Origin: Monoplex corrugatus
Lineage: Eukaryota > Mollusca > Gastropoda > Littorinimorpha > Ranellidae
DNA length: 64,000 bases
NCBI GenBank assembly: GCA_030674185.1
Contig: JAPXFY010000018.1
Span: 41,948,432 to 42,012,431, forward strand
Reading direction: 5' to 3'
Shown piece after piece: positions 12,796 to 25,888 of this stretch. The translations under genes were made by a program, and so were the position numbers. The stretch's first letter is position 1. Each line of letters opens with the position of its first letter. The notes under the pieces were generated by a model, which saw only the letters and a program-made list of their open reading frames with translations, ran no database searches and had not been told where the DNA came from.

Positions 12796-13645
12796 AACAT
12801 ACACACAAGCATGCATGCATGCACACTTAAACAGATCTGCCAACCTAAGGTTGGCTTTGGGAGTAGCATTTTCATTGTCTGAGCGTGGGAAAATAGCCTT
12901 TGAAAGTAGCACCATTGATGTCCACATGTCGACTCGCATCAGTCAATCCACCATGCAACACGATAAAGTCGTGTCGGCACATACTACAAAAGATGGTCAG
13001 CATTGACTGTCGATCATACAGTACATGTATATTCAGTTGTGTACATTTCATAGTAACACTGCCTGGCTGGCCTTTTCTTTGCCTTTGCTTCACGTTCATT
13101 GCTGGCTTTTCCTTCAGACAACATGATCTTTTATTTTCACATTTGAAATAATGGCAGTGATTCAACGGGGATGATAACAAAGATTCCCCACAAACAGAAG
13201 CAAGTCACGTAAACTAACTGTGATTGGCTCGATCTGATCCTGTATCATCAAAAGAAAACTCGCATTGGCTGAAAAAAAAATGCATAAGAAAAGCATCACA
13301 ATCAGGAAACACCCGCCCATCCTCTGCTTTTCCTTCACTTCACTTCAACGTTGTTGGTTTATGGCATCGATCGGTCTAAAAATAAGAAAAAAGTCTGCTC
13401 TGTTTTTGCCACTCCAGTGTATCAATTTTACTGTGAATGTTGCCGAGTAGTATTCTGATGCTCAGTAGAGCAAGCTAAGCTCAAAATGTAGCAATTGGCA
13501 GGTCTGTTTATGCACAAAGGCATGCATGTGTGCACAGACACACTAACATACACACTTATAAAAAAATCTTTAAAAAATCCTCTCCCCCCCAAAAAAATTA
13601 CAATTGTCCAAATAAATAAATAAGCACACAAACAACTACACAAAC

Positions 13646-13873
13646 CATTATTGGAGAGATCAGTAGAGGCAGAGGTGGCGGACGCTAAGAGGTTGGAATC
13701 GGGTACAGACACGGCTGGAGACTCTGGACTGTGTCCATTGATTGTCACCACAGAATCTGTGTCTGACTCACACAAAGTCTCGTCCACACTGTAGTCAACG
13801 GCAGAGTTCAAGGCTGTCAGGGCATCCACCGGGGACTGGTGTGTGAGTTGGTCTTCCAATTGTCTGATGTGGT
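13646..13873 (-). CDS. SLMAP: SLMAP exon, 228 nt, phase 1-1
   Basis: Open frame with a short coil start (HIRQLEDQL) followed by a Ser/Thr/Asp-rich, low-complexity stretch (for example VDETLCESDTDSVVTINGHS). The donor is AATG|GTTTGT. Among the AGs near the 5' edge, only the one before 13,873 gives phase 1 and an open frame, so that start is inferred. It may correspond to the disordered, alternatively spliced middle of vertebrate SLMAP, though no residue-level match was found. Confidence 0.65.
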
Positions 13874-14634
13874 CTGACAAACCGGACGTGACGTTTCTCA
13901 AGATCAGTCAACTTGACATTTAATCTGACACTGTGATCAAAATATGTATGTGTGCATGCATGCATGTGTGTGAGCGTGTGTGTGTGCATACATGTGAGCA
14001 TGCATGCACGCATGTGTGCATGTGTCTGTGAATGCGCACAAGTGCAAGGCATGCACACACTGAAAGTAAAGAACTTTAGACATTTTAGACATGCATCATG
14101 AAATGTGAAAAAATGCCTTCCACAATGTTTCAGACATGTGCCCACACAAACAAAATTTAACAGAGAGAGAGAGAGAGGGAGACAGAATCCTTTGCATCTC
14201 TTGATTTTGCTCAGAAATTGCGATTCATTTCGATTTGCATTGATGTTTGATTTGTGGCATATTACAGTCTTGATGCAGCATGTTTAATGTAAACTACAGT
14301 ATGAATGCAGATCTCTGGTTTGTGTTTTGCTAAATTGTATTTGATTTCAAAGAAAAGAACTTTCAAAGCAAGGGGAAAAAAAATTAACATTTGAGATGCA
14401 GATAGATGATATCCTGACTCCACCACACTGACATTTTTGTGCATGTGTGTGCCAATGACCCCAGTGTTCCAAGGCAGTCACATATCCAAGTACAAACTGG
14501 GCTCAATGTTGCTTAGTCATAGTGATCTGATGACAACAATATTTTCAACATGGTATCGCCGCAGGAAACTTGTATATTCTTGAGAAACGTTAAAAACCTA
14601 GCCTGCCTGGTGAACGACACACTCCTGTTTACTG
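13874..14634. other. SLMAP intron, degenerate GT/GCAT tract only
   Basis: An impure gtgtgcatgcatg region near 13,944-14,035 and a short (GA)n at 14,162-14,178; nothing else recognised. Confidence 0.6.
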
Positions 14635-15197
14635 TTACTGTTATTTCTGTTTAAAGCCCAACAGACTGTGTAAAGCCATATCAGGGCTACAACCCATTTG
14701 AAAACATACACAATACTTCAAGTGGAAAAAAAAAGAAGAAAACTAAGTACATAAAAGAAAAAAAACTATGTCAATGTATTCACGCACATAATCTGAGGAG
14801 ATGCCCCTGGCGTTGATCGCTCCACCAAATTTATCACACAGGGGATTTAAAAAACATACCTCAATACAAAGTTAAACACAAATAAGGACACCAAAACACA
14901 TATAAAAATAGGCCTGAATTACCTTAACCTCTTCACTGCGCTGTTGACGAGTGACACTCGTCATAGAAACCGTCGTCTGCAATGCTCTGTTGACGATTGC
15001 GGATCGTCCCGTATCAAACACTCTTTCTCTTTTCGTCTAGCATATCACAGAATCGTTCTATTTATGATTTGATTAGGTCCCTTGACAATCTTCGATCTTT
15101 GAGTGCCGTTTGTTCAAGTTATTTAGATCATTTGCATAATTTATCACGATCGATTGGCAAGGTGCTATGAAGTTGAGCTTTCAGTTTTTGAAGCGCT

Positions 15198-15360
15198 ATG
15201 GCTGCCCCACAACGAACCTACACAGTTGCAGAAGTTATTGAAGCGATTTTTCGAAATCAAGACAGTGGAGATGAAGACTTCAAGCCAGCTGGCTTCGAAC
15301 TTCGTGAAGTTGATGCCAACGACCCAGATTTTGATATGGAAGAATCTTTGGGTGACTGAT
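15198..15360 (+). pseudogene. piggyBac transposase N-terminus remnant
   Basis: ATG at 15,198 reads MAAPQRTYTVAEVIEAIFRN followed by an acidic stretch, then a stop (TGA) and more Ser/Glu-rich sequence. It resembles the N-terminal start of the 9,004 frame (FTAAEVIEVL). Confidence 0.72.
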
Positions 15361-15759
15361 CGTCTGAATCAGAGTAGGCCTATGGAGATCCGATTGTTCC
15401 AGATGCAGGTAGGTGTATTTGAGAGCTTTATTCATTTTATAACATGATTGTATTGCTTTCTTCTCAGTATATTTATAAATAGAACAGCTAAGTGTGTGTA
15501 TTGTATGGCTGAGCCCTGTGTTTGGGCCTGGTCAGCGAGCGAGCCAGTGACCGAGTGGGCAGTGTGTTCGACCTGTGGGCGTGTCACTCGTCGCTCGCTC
15601 GTTGTCAGCCACGCTGTGTGTGTCTTGTTGATGATTTGTTTTTCTGGTCGGCCTCTGCCCTGTGCTATCTCCCTGGCCTTTGTGTGTTTGTGTGAGGAGT
15701 AGGCTACTATCTCCATGGCCTGTGTGTGTTTATGTGAGGAGTAGGGTGGGAGCAGAGGG

Positions 15760-15761
<2 letters not shown>

Positions 15762-15803
<42 letters not shown>

Positions 15804-15838
15804 TGAGGAGAGAAAGAGAGACAGAGAGAGAGAGAGAG
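15762..15838. repeat. (GT)n-(GA)n microsatellite
   Basis: Inside the TTAA element. Confidence 0.95.
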
Positions 15839-16012
15839 ACTGTTGGTGTGACTTTTTATAGGAAATTGAAAGCATTCAGTGATAATACTGACAGAAACAA
15901 TGTTGTAATGAAGTCACTTTGGTAGAAGCAGTACTCACTGGGTTTCTTTGCAGTGTTTGCTTGAGGAAAATGAAAGGGGGCGTGGCATGGGGGAGTAGCA
16001 TGCTACCTATGT

Positions 16013-16085
16013 CAGTGTGTGTGTGTGTGTGTATGTATGTGTGTGTGTGTGTGTGTGTATGTATGTGTGTGTGTGTGTGTGTGTA

Positions 16086-16180
<95 letters not shown>
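16013..16180. repeat. (GT)n microsatellite with GTAT interruptions
   Basis: Inside the TTAA element, between the two transposase remnants. Confidence 0.97.
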
Positions 16181-16249
16181 TGTGACTTTTTTTTATTTCA
16201 TAAAATATGTGGAAATTTGAATCCTTGCTTTCACTGTGCTACAGGTATG

Positions 16250-16412
16250 GTAATGCAGCATGGTGATGATGTTCGGCCTGGACCTGCTGTTGCTGGACCT
16301 GCTGTTGCTGGGCCTGCTAGAAGGGGAAGGGGAGCAAGAGGGGGAAGGAGAGGACTGTGTTTAGAAGACTGCTTCCAGAACTACCACACTCAGAAGCGTT
16401 TTTACTGGGGAT
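16250..16412 (+). pseudogene. piggyBac transposase C-terminus remnant
   Basis: A Gly/Arg/Ala-rich stretch then LCLEDCFQNYHTQKRF and stop. Many piggyBac-family proteins end in a Cys-rich module of the form CxxxCFxxYHTxxxF. The Cys-rich module before it is reduced, so it is non-functional. Confidence 0.6.
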
Positions 16413-17235
16413 AGACACTGGGAGATAAAACCCTTTCATTTTATGTGTGGCTAGGCTGTGCTTATATTGTGGCTGGACACTGCTTTCTGACCTTTGTACA
16501 GTCTATATCTTCAAATCAAAGTGTGCTATAAACTGCTTGTGAGCTCCTGCATCACTTGATTACATCATCATTGACTTTAACATTTTTTTTATTGCATTTC
16601 AAAGAGTACATGTGACACTCTGGTACATTATTTCATTTTGAAATTGTCATAAACACAATCTTCATTCAATTTCCTTTCATTTGATATATACTTTTATGTA
16701 TCTATCTTCAATGCCTTCTGAATTATAAGCAATTGAAAATAATAAGCGTGATTTTTGTCTGTTTCTGGAAAAAATCTTAGCATGTGTCTTAGCAAAACAT
16801 GATAGCAGCGAAAGGGTTAAACTGCTTCTGCACATCTCATGTCCCTAGAGCCAAAAATGCAATTAATACATGTACCCAATTATCAATCCTAAGACAAAGT
16901 ACTTAAAACTTTATCGAACACATACAGGTGAATGGACCAGTAAAGCAGGAAATGATAGGAGGAAATGACAGAAAGCCAAGGAAGAAGAAATAAACAAAGA
17001 GAGTGACAAAAAAGAGGAAATTTCTAGCATAGAATTTCCAGAAAGTGGGGTTACTATTGATACTGCAAGAGACCCTGGCATCCCCATGGGAGTATGCCTG
17101 GCAAATGACACACTCTGATAAGAAACTTTTCATAATAAAAAATCTAGCCCAATAAGCACTGGAAAACACACCTATCACAGTAACTGGCCAGGATAGAAAG
17201 AAAACAAAATAAATGCGAGTAAGTGAGAAACATAC

Positions 17236-17298
17236 CCTCTAAAGACTTGATGAGATCCTCACTGTTAATACTCTGCTTTTTGGATTCTTTCAGTTGGA
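17236..17298 (-). CDS. SLMAP: SLMAP exon, 63 nt, phase 1-1
   Basis: 63 nt, phase 1 to 1, encoding QLKESKKQSINSEDLIKSLE. Donor GTATGT. Confidence 0.82.
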
Positions 17299-17486
17299 CT
17301 GCACACAAACACTGGCATGATCAATTTGTACATTCCAAGAAAGTTACACACGGTGTTAGTGTGATCAAAACACTGGTATGATCAATTTGTTTTATCAAAA
17401 GTTACATGGCATGTTTGTGTGATCGAACGAAAATGTCAACCAACAGACTTTCAAACAAGTTAGCATTTAAGCATATCCAGGGTCTT

Positions 17487-18033
17487 CATCATCATCATCA
17501 GGTGCCCTGCCACATGGCGTTGGCGATCATGGACTTCCATCTGTCTCTATCTCTCGTTGCCCCTAGCATCTCCCCCACCCTCCTCATCCCCAGCCACTCT
17601 GCAAGTCTGTCCAGCATTTTCTCCTTGGGTCTACCTGGTGCTCTCTATCCCTCCAGCTTTCCCGTTGTGACCAGGTGCTCCAAATCCCCCTTCCTCATAA
17701 AATGGCCTATAAATGTTGCCTGTCTTTTCCTAATCTTCCTTATGAGTGATCTACTTGTATCTGCCTCCATCGAGACTGTCTCATTTGTTTTCTTTGCTGT
17801 CCATGGAACTCTCAACATTCTTCTTAGAAACCACATCTCAGCTGCCTCAATCTTGCTCTGGCTTTGCTTGCTGACTGTCCACGCATCACATCCGAATAAC
17901 AGTATTGGTTCTACATAACATTCAAGGACTCTCTTCCTGATGTTAATTGATAGGCATTTGTTGGCAAGAATGCTTGTCATCTTCTTGAATGCTGTTTTGG
18001 CTTGGCCGATTCTGCCGGCTATTTCCGATGTGC
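17487..18033 (-). mobile_element. 5'-truncated LINE, copy 2, with target-site duplication
   Basis: The minus strand encodes the reverse transcriptase C-terminal region: INIRKRVLECYVEPILLFGC, AEMWFLRRMLRVPWTAKKTN and IRKRQATFIGHFMRKGDLEH, ending in (GAT)n. The 12-bp duplication AAGACCCTGGAT (minus) lies at 17,475-17,486 and 18,034-18,045. The motifs are of the type found in RTE/BovB-like or CR1-like LINEs; the clade is not resolved here. Confidence 0.92.
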
Positions 18034-18134
18034 ATCCAGGGTCTTATCAACTGAAATTTTCAATCAACAGTGAGTTCATTAAAAAAAAAAAAAGTAAGTC
18101 CCAAAATAAATACCTCACACAGACACATGCATGT

Positions 18135-18217
18135 ACTCACTCACACACACACACACACAGACATATACACACACACACACACACATCCGACACACACTCA
18201 CAAACATACACACACAA

Positions 18218-18248
<31 letters not shown>

Positions 18249-18249
18249 C

Positions 18250-18299
<50 letters not shown>
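18135..18299. repeat. (CA)n microsatellite
   Basis: Interrupted CA tract about 85 bp beyond LINE copy 2. Bases 18,300-18,954 hold nothing recognised. Confidence 0.95.
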
Positions 18300-18954
18300 A
18301 CAATGAAACCATATACTCCTATTCCAATAAACATGCATAAAAAAACAAACGAAAGTCTTGACTCAAAAACCACATACACAGAGCATACAACCAGAATGAA
18401 TGAAACCTGACTAGAAACATAAATATTTCAAAAGTAATGCAAGTTTTATAATATATGTATCATGTTGCCCAACCACTGAAAAACATTCTGTCTTGAGACA
18501 ATCACAATGCTTGATTTCTAAATGTGCACAGCTGAGCTCTCAAAAGGTATCTAGACCCAGGAATTGCTGAAGACACCACTGAGCTGACCAAACTATTGGT
18601 ATTTGCTGGTAAGACCTCTGTTTGAAATAAATTCGGATGATTATTTTCCTGGAACTGTCCCATCTTAACATCACTGTTGTTCTGGTGGTGTCTGAATAGG
18701 ATAAGATAGGTCCCCCTTCCCTGACTTCCATATGATGGTTATCCCCGTCGTCCATATCACTTGAGGAGAGTATCGACGTAAAAACTGAACCAAATCAAGT
18801 CAATCAATCAATCCTGGAAGTTATCCACAAAACTCTTTCCTATACTCACTGTCAGATACAAAGATAAATCTTGGTGATTCGCAGAATCTCCCTGGGCTGG
18901 TATCATTAGAACTATGAGACACTTTATTTGTGCCATCTTATAGTATATACTGCC

Positions 18955-19348
<394 letters not shown>

Positions 19349-19681
19349 CCCAAAATCCGAAACATACTTTTCTGATTCCATTCTGTATCACACACACATG
19401 CACACAATCACCAGCACCAAAACTGCCACTGCCACCACTACATCCACCACCAATCAAGACAACCATTCTGATCAGTAAAACTGAAGACTACATGGCTCAT
19501 TTCACTGTTCTCATACTATACACCAATTCAAACCATCAAAATGCACATCCACAACCAAAAAGGAAAACTCAATTCACACACACTGGTTCTTTTGACACAG
19601 CTGTGGACTCAAGATATGATCCTCTGAGTTACATCCCAGCCTGAAAGTGAAACATTAAAAACTGGCCTTTTGCTGCTCATC

Positions 19682-20472
19682 TTAACTCTTCGGAGACATA
19701 ACAGCGGATATTCCGCTGCAGCTGGCCATACCATTAGAGACGTGACAGCGGACATTCCGCTGCAGCTGGCCAAACCATTAGAGACGTGATAGCGGATATT
19801 CCGCAGCGGTTTTTAAAAATAGATGCAAGCCGGTCGCTGGTCTAGGGGAACTAACTACACATATAGGAACACTCTTTGGTATCTTCTGAAGTGTTTGTTA
19901 CTTCCCTTGCATCGATTTTATCCCGATTAGTTACAGTTTTTGCCTTTATCCAAACCAACCGGAGTGACCGTCCTTGCACCAAAATGGCAACATTTAGGCC
20001 TTCTTCTTCTTCTTCAAAGGATCGTCATAATCCCTTTGCTGCTTCACCTGTGTGAAAACAAAGCTGTGTTTGTTCTTTTATATCTTCTGGTCATACCAAG
20101 GACTTGTGATTACCTGGATTTCTGGATTACCTGGTCAAGAATGGGTGTTTTACTGACTTTATGTGTTGGATTACTGTCAATCAAAAACTTCTTTCCCAGA
20201 GCCAAAACCCTACCCCATTTCACCTTCTAGGAAGGTAAGTAGAATAGATGTATTGTCCTTGTATGTAGCTTCAGCTCAAAAAGCGTAAATTGAATTTTAT
20301 TTTGATATAAAATATGTTCGTGTGCTGTAAAATCTGTATTTTTGAGAACTTTTTAACCCCCCCCCCCCCCCCCCCCCCCCCAATCGTGCGTCTCCAAGGG
20401 ATGTGGCAGGTCCCGTTGATCGCGTCCACAGTGGTTGTGCAAGGCAACTATATTACGTCTTCAAAGAGTTAA
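19682..20472. mobile_element. piggyBac-like element, 791 bp
   Basis: TTAACTCTTCGGAGACATAA on the left and the inverse of TTAACTCTTTGAAGACGTAA on the right. Three 44-bp tandem units at 19,693-19,810 each hold a near-palindrome GCGGATATTCCGC. A short ATG frame at 19,981 (MATFRPSSSSSKDRHNPFAA) may be a transposase start. Confidence 0.83.
20357..20381 (+). repeat. C homopolymer, 25 nt
   Basis: Exactly 25 C, inside the 19,682-20,472 element. Confidence 0.95.
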
Positions 20473-20759
20473 TGTTTCCATCATTCTAGTGGTGTCAGCT
20501 CAGCTATTCATAGGTTTCCCCCATCCCTCCTAATTTCAAACCTTGCCAGTGCATAGAGGTTTATGCAGGCTTAAGGACTTTGTCAAATAACTGTTGACTG
20601 ATTTGGGTAAAGCACATATGGAGCTATCCGAGTGACATGAATCCCTCTTGAACAAACTCCAAACTAGACAAGGCCAAACTCATTTTCATGTCAGTGAATT
20701 TTACCATGTATGGTTGCAAAGACCACCAAGGGGACAGCAGACGTTCCACAGCAATAAAT

Positions 20760-20954
20760 CATAACCCTTTGACTCCTGCACCATATCCACTAACTTTAAA
20801 AACTTAACCTTTTGACTCCCTCACCACATCCAACAGCTTGATGCAGGAAGCTGGTGGAAAGGGTGAGAGAGTCAAAAGGTTACGATTCTGCTTTCCTAGC
20901 AAGTTTGACAACATAGAATGCTGGTTGACAGGGTGTGGGAGTCAATGGGATAAT
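20760..20954. mobile_element. Foldback MITE with a nested copy of its own family
   Basis: Outer arms ATAACCCTTTGACTCC and GGAGTCAATGGGATAAT. Inside at 20,804-20,883 lies a second element with TTAACCTTTTGACTCCCTCA and its inverse. Both share the inner phrase ccacatcc/agctggtgg. Confidence 0.7.
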
Positions 20955-21973
20955 GTACAAGCATCATTCACTTCAGTCACATTAGGCCTGTGTGTTAAGC
21001 AATGAGTTGAATACCATGCAACAACATGTTCACACAAGCAATGGGTCATAAAACCAGATCAACATGCAAGATGTATATACTAAGTTCTGTTACTAGTTAA
21101 AAAGTGACCTCTCCCCCTTATCACCTTTGTCCATTACCCAAAAGAACCTTACAAACACATTGGGCTCGCACAGTTTGATTAACACTATACACTATAGAAA
21201 TTATCCTTTAGTCAATATGCCAATAAAAGCATGGATCGGGATATTCTTTCAAGTTTTGCATAATAAAAACAAAGCACAAACCTTACACAAATGCAGTTAC
21301 AAAATATTCAAAACCAACATATCTATCAAAATCACAAAGTGCTGTCTCAACCGAAAACCAAAAAAATGCTACTGCGAAAATAAGGGCTATATCTATTTCT
21401 TCCTGATTTGTTTTCAAGAAGAAGAAGAAAAGGGATATTATTTATGTTCTGACTAATAAATCATATGCAGCGACAAATGACCAATATACAACTAACAGCG
21501 ACATAAAGTACAGCAACTTAAATCATTACCTGCTATCTGAGCTATTAATGAAGTAATCAAGGAAACTGGAAAATTCTTTGAAACAGCATGAAATTAGTGT
21601 TGCTGCTGATAACAGGTCAACGCCATAAGAACAGTAAGTCTTTAAGAACATCACTCTCTTTCCATTTCTTCTTCTGTTTACTTACTTACATGTTAAACAA
21701 AAACAAACCATTCATAATGTTAAAAGGCATGGCAACAAACGTTAGGACAAGGCAATATTTTATACATCTAAAGACAGACTAAAGGCGTTTTTTCTTTTAA
21801 ATTTACAGAATGGCACTGGTAATACATAATATATATAATAAATATGGTGCAGATACAAATCTTGCAAGTGTCACAAGACATAGTGCTATGCCATTGTTCC
21901 TTCACATTTAGGAGTATGATGACATAATCTCAATTCCTTCCACCCACTGACAAGGTGAAGTTTGGGCACTTAC
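20955..21973. other. SLMAP intron, nothing recognised
   Basis: AT-rich; no exon, repeat or RNA gene recognised. Confidence 0.6.
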
Positions 21974-22039
21974 GTTTTACACTATCCAAGGCATTTTCCA
22001 TCATTTGGTTCAAATGTAAATCTGACTGGCTAGCCTTCT
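21974..22039 (-). CDS. SLMAP: SLMAP exon, 66 nt, phase 1-1
   Basis: 66 nt, phase 1 to 1, encoding KASQSDLHLNQMMENALDSV. Acceptor TTTTACAG, donor GTAAGT. It is one codon longer than the 63-nt units. Confidence 0.8.
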
Positions 22040-23266
22040 CTGTAAAACAAACATCAAAATCAAACACAACTAGTCAGCACAACTGTGGAACATGCTCTGA
22101 AGCACAATGTATGGCCACTCTCAATACTGAGGGGATGGTTTTTGTTGGCTAAATGCCTTATGTCATGAATAGGTTTCTTCAAAGATTTGATTTGATTACT
22201 TTCATCTATGTCATTAAAATGTATCTACAATACACATCATTTGTCTCTGCACTCATGTTTTTTGTCTGTTTGTTTTTAGTTGGGGGGTTTTCCACTGACA
22301 CCAAACTGGTTTATAATTTTCTATTTGTTTCTGCTGTTTAACACCAATTTGGTTACTCTTACAGTTAGATACTAGTTTCCCTGCATCTCAATTTTCAATG
22401 AAGCAACAGAGATGATAAAAATTATTCCAGTTCTTGGAATTTATCTTTGATTCAATGATCTGCCCAGTCTAATAAAAAGATACAACACTGTAAAGTCAGC
22501 TTCAATTCATCGCAAGTAATACTGCAGCATTAGTTTTAAGTCACTTTTCTTGTACTGATTGTCAGTTTTAACTCATTTTTACTGCCAGCTCTTAATAAAC
22601 TTTCTCATTCTGCAAGGAAAAACAAAATTTCTTGTTCTACACATGGCACACACCCTAAAAATAACATGTTTTTCTCGGGGAAACCTGAAGGTTTACCTGG
22701 TGGCAACCATATTGAGATATAACTAGCCTGGGCAGCAAAAAGCTTGAGGACAGTTGGCTTTCATTTTTGTTGTTGTTGTTTTGGTTTGGTTGTTTTTTTT
22801 TTGTTTTTGTTTTTTGCCTAGTCACTTTAAAACTAAATCAGTGTTGTTTTGCTGAATTTTTTTTAGGTACCATGGTCAGAACCAACCTATCTGAATGCAT
22901 TATGAAAAAGTAAAGGTCAGAGCAGGTTCCACAGCACTATGGGAATCCAGCAACACATCAAATGAAGTATAACGCATAACGGTCAACAGAACACATTCAC
23001 TGTACATCACAACAACAGCTATCAAAACCCACTCTTTCAAAAGCAACTGAAAAAACACTGAAAGTTACATTTAGTAAAATAAATAAAAATCAAATCAAAC
23101 AGAAATACACGGTAACACAACATAAAAACCAATCAGTACTTTTTTTCTGGTTGTTTTTATTTTGTTTTTGTTTGTTTGCTTGTTTGTCTTTAGCTTTAAA
23201 TCACTCTTGATGTAGTCGATCAGTGAACTGGTGATATTATTTCAAATAAATACTGATATGTACAAG
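22040..23266. other. SLMAP intron, nothing recognised
   Basis: Poly-T and TTTG-rich segments near 22,767-22,815 and 23,150-23,185 only. Confidence 0.6.
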
Positions 23267-23530
23267 TTAACCTTCTTGCCACCAAGCTTCTGATGGAAAA
23301 ACGCTCCTCAGTGCCAAGTGTTTCTCAGTCAATCCTTGGCCAAGCAAGTCAATCAGTCTATATCAAAATAACGCAGTGGTTATACCATTCAAACCTGGTC
23401 AAGAGGTGAAGGACAACAATCGTTTGGGAGTGTCAGCTGTTGGAGTGAACATTGAACTGTCCTTTTTAACATGACCCTCAGTATCAACCGAAGTGGCAAC
23501 TGAAGTCGTCTCAGGCAGCAAAAGAGTTAA
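23267..23530. mobile_element. piggyBac-like MITE, 264 bp
   Basis: TTAACCTTCTTGCCACC on the left and the inverse of TTAACTCTTTTGCTGCC on the right, with TTAA at both borders. No frame. Bases 23,531-24,360 hold nothing recognised. Confidence 0.75.
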
Positions 23531-24360
23531 ATAAATGCACGAAGTAGCTGCGTCAGTCGAAAAATTTAGTATTAACTTCTCTTTTTAATGACATTCAAAA
23601 CAATTAAAGTGTCACCATCACCATGCATGTGTGCAAATAAATCATGTTGCAGGTTAAAAAAAAAAAAAAAAAAAGGGAAAGCTTAGACTAACACTACAAC
23701 TGCATAATACGAAACATGTGAAGCTGCACTTATACACAACTATTACACAATTTAAACACTCTCAGCAATGCCAGTGTGTGCCTACAACTGACTTCAGCGA
23801 TCTAAAACTGTTTTCTGAAGCATATTTAAATACAATGGCCAAAATATTTTGTAATACTTGAAGCAATTTAACTGTATCAAGCACTGCATTATTGGCAGAC
23901 TTCTCTAATGGCAAATAATCTCTAATGGCAAATATCAGAATCACTTTCAGAGTTAATAACTGCAAATAACAAAATCATATAAGACTTTACCCATTATGCC
24001 TTAAATGCTGCTTTTTTTAAACAAACTTCTGATCCTGCACATTCAGTTAGTAACTTAAAATGGCACTAACAGAGTGTTCAGCATCTAGTTTGTGACATCT
24101 TGTCTCGTCTAAAACAGAGAACAGAGAGTAAGTTGTGCCTACCAGACTGCACTTTTTTTTCATGAGTGAGTCAGTAATTAACAAAGGATCAACATTACTG
24201 ATGAATGAAACAGGAGTTGAACCAGTCCAAGTCAAAAGGAAGAACCATGAAATCAAAACACACCAAACTACAACTAAAAGAAGAGAAAGAACAGAACACC
24301 GAAAGAACAGACAGAACAACATCACATCAGTGAGTAGCATTTACAATATGGAACGCTCAC

Positions 24361-24423
24361 CTTCAAGAGAAGTCATTTTGGCAAGATACTCTTTAGAATC
24401 CTGCTGAGCAACTTCCAGCTCTT
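24361..24423 (-). CDS. SLMAP: SLMAP exon, 63 nt, phase 1-1
   Basis: 63 nt, phase 1 to 1, encoding ELEVAQQDSKEYLAKMTSLE. Acceptor TTTGCAG, donor GTGAGC. Confidence 0.82.
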
Positions 24424-25348
24424 CTGCAAATTGCCCACATTACTTTTAAATTATGAATAAGTATTCATCATATCATAACATTCTTTCGCATTTTCACTAC
24501 CATCCTGTCATGCACAATGATCAATACTCAACAAACTAGCAAACAGAGAACACACCAAAAGTCAAATTCAGTTTCAAATTTAAATTAAAAAAAGCCAACA
24601 ACCAATCCTTTCTTATCACGGCACACAAATCCGAGATACTTTAGTTGGCTCTGCCCTGCCGGCTACTAATAGCGCGCATCTTTCCCCTTCCCTTCCACTC
24701 CCCACACCCTTTTCACCAATCCCATTACTTGAGCACAAAGACGTGCTACAGAGATAAGACTTTAGTCGACACTGCCTGGCTAAAAATAGCACTTGCAGGC
24801 GAAGCTGGCTCACAACTGAAGGGTGTCAGAACGGCTGGGAAAATGCAGCCGTGTTATGTGCAAAATCTAATCAAACTGTAGATAAAAAAGATTTAAAAAA
24901 TCCACGTTCGGAATGAATTCTATATGTGCTAACGTCACAGGTGCTATGTGTATGGTAATCATGGCACAAGCCTTAAGCCTAAACATAAACCCATAAGCTG
25001 GCCAGGTCCTGAGGCCCTACCTAGCCAATGCTTTACCTAGTCTATTTTTTATACTGGTATTGTATCAGCCTATCACTGGAATAATATTAGTTTCATGGAA
25101 ATGACATGTGTATCTTATCTTCAAAAAAGGAACATATGTATATAAGAAGACAACTGGTGCCGTAACCTTTTTTCAAGCAACAAAATACAAATTAATCATT
25201 TTTCAATGTACAGTTTACCCAATGGAGAAAAAGATTAATGACAGGTTAAATGTTTTTACTAAAACAGCAATCCACCTGGTCAAATTTATAAAGAAAAATG
25301 GTCACTGGCACCTACTTAACCCAATAATTACATACACTGTCTACTTAC
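24424..25348. other. SLMAP intron, nothing recognised
   Basis: Contains a short GC-richer patch (24,640-24,850) without a supported gene. Confidence 0.55.
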
Positions 25349-25411
25349 TTTGCAGCTGCTGTATTTTGTCACTGCTTTCCTTCAGCTTGGTGTCTGCCTC
25401 CTCCAACTTGG
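25349..25411 (-). CDS. SLMAP: SLMAP exon, 63 nt, phase 1-1
   Basis: 63 nt, phase 1 to 1, encoding KLEEADTKLKESSDKIQQLQ, a clear heptad coil. Donor GTAAGT. Confidence 0.82.
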
Positions 25412-25755
25412 CTACATTCACAGAAGAAAAATTGTCTTTAGAAGACAATCTGGTGCAAGTCAAAACATCTAGAAAATAGCATGCAACACAGAATCATACC
25501 AGCATACAAATATTTCACTTTTCACCCCATTTTCTATCAACTACATACACACAGATTTTTCAGAGGGTGATAACATTATTCCCTATTTTCACTCCAGTGT
25601 TCCATCAATGTAGGAATAACATGTGTATAAGCACAGAGCAATGATGTATCAATGTGTATATATGTGCACACTCTCAAATTATAACATAACAAACAAAAGC
25701 ATAATACTTGCTCTCTCCATCTTCTTACCTTTCCTAATCTCTTTCTCTCTTTCTC

Positions 25756-25839
25756 ACATACACGCACACACACAAGCGCGCACGCGCGCGCGCCACACAC
25801 GCACGCACGCACGCACGCAAGCACGCACGCACGCACGCA

Positions 25840-25886
<47 letters not shown>
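25756..25886. repeat. (CACG)n and (CA)n microsatellite
   Basis: A cacgcacg block followed by a CA block. Confidence 0.95.

Positions 25887-25888
<2 letters not shown>

Larger units (their letters stand above)
14924..16820 (+). mobile_element. piggyBac-like element, 1,897 bp, internally rearranged
   Basis: TTAACCTCTTCACTGCG on the left and the inverse of TTAACCCTTTCGCTGC on the right. A subterminal palindrome TGACGAGTGACACTCGTCA lies near the left end. It retains both ends of a transposase (15,198-15,360 and about 16,250-16,412), but the centre is microsatellite and unrelated DNA. Confidence 0.87.
14635..17115. repeat. Interspersed repeat, copy 2, split by a TTAA element
   Basis: Same sequence order as 7,159-8,710. 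The part left of 14,924 and the part right of 16,820 join to reproduce copy 1 at its ttacctaaaattgctt, proving a later insertion between them. Confidence 0.85.
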
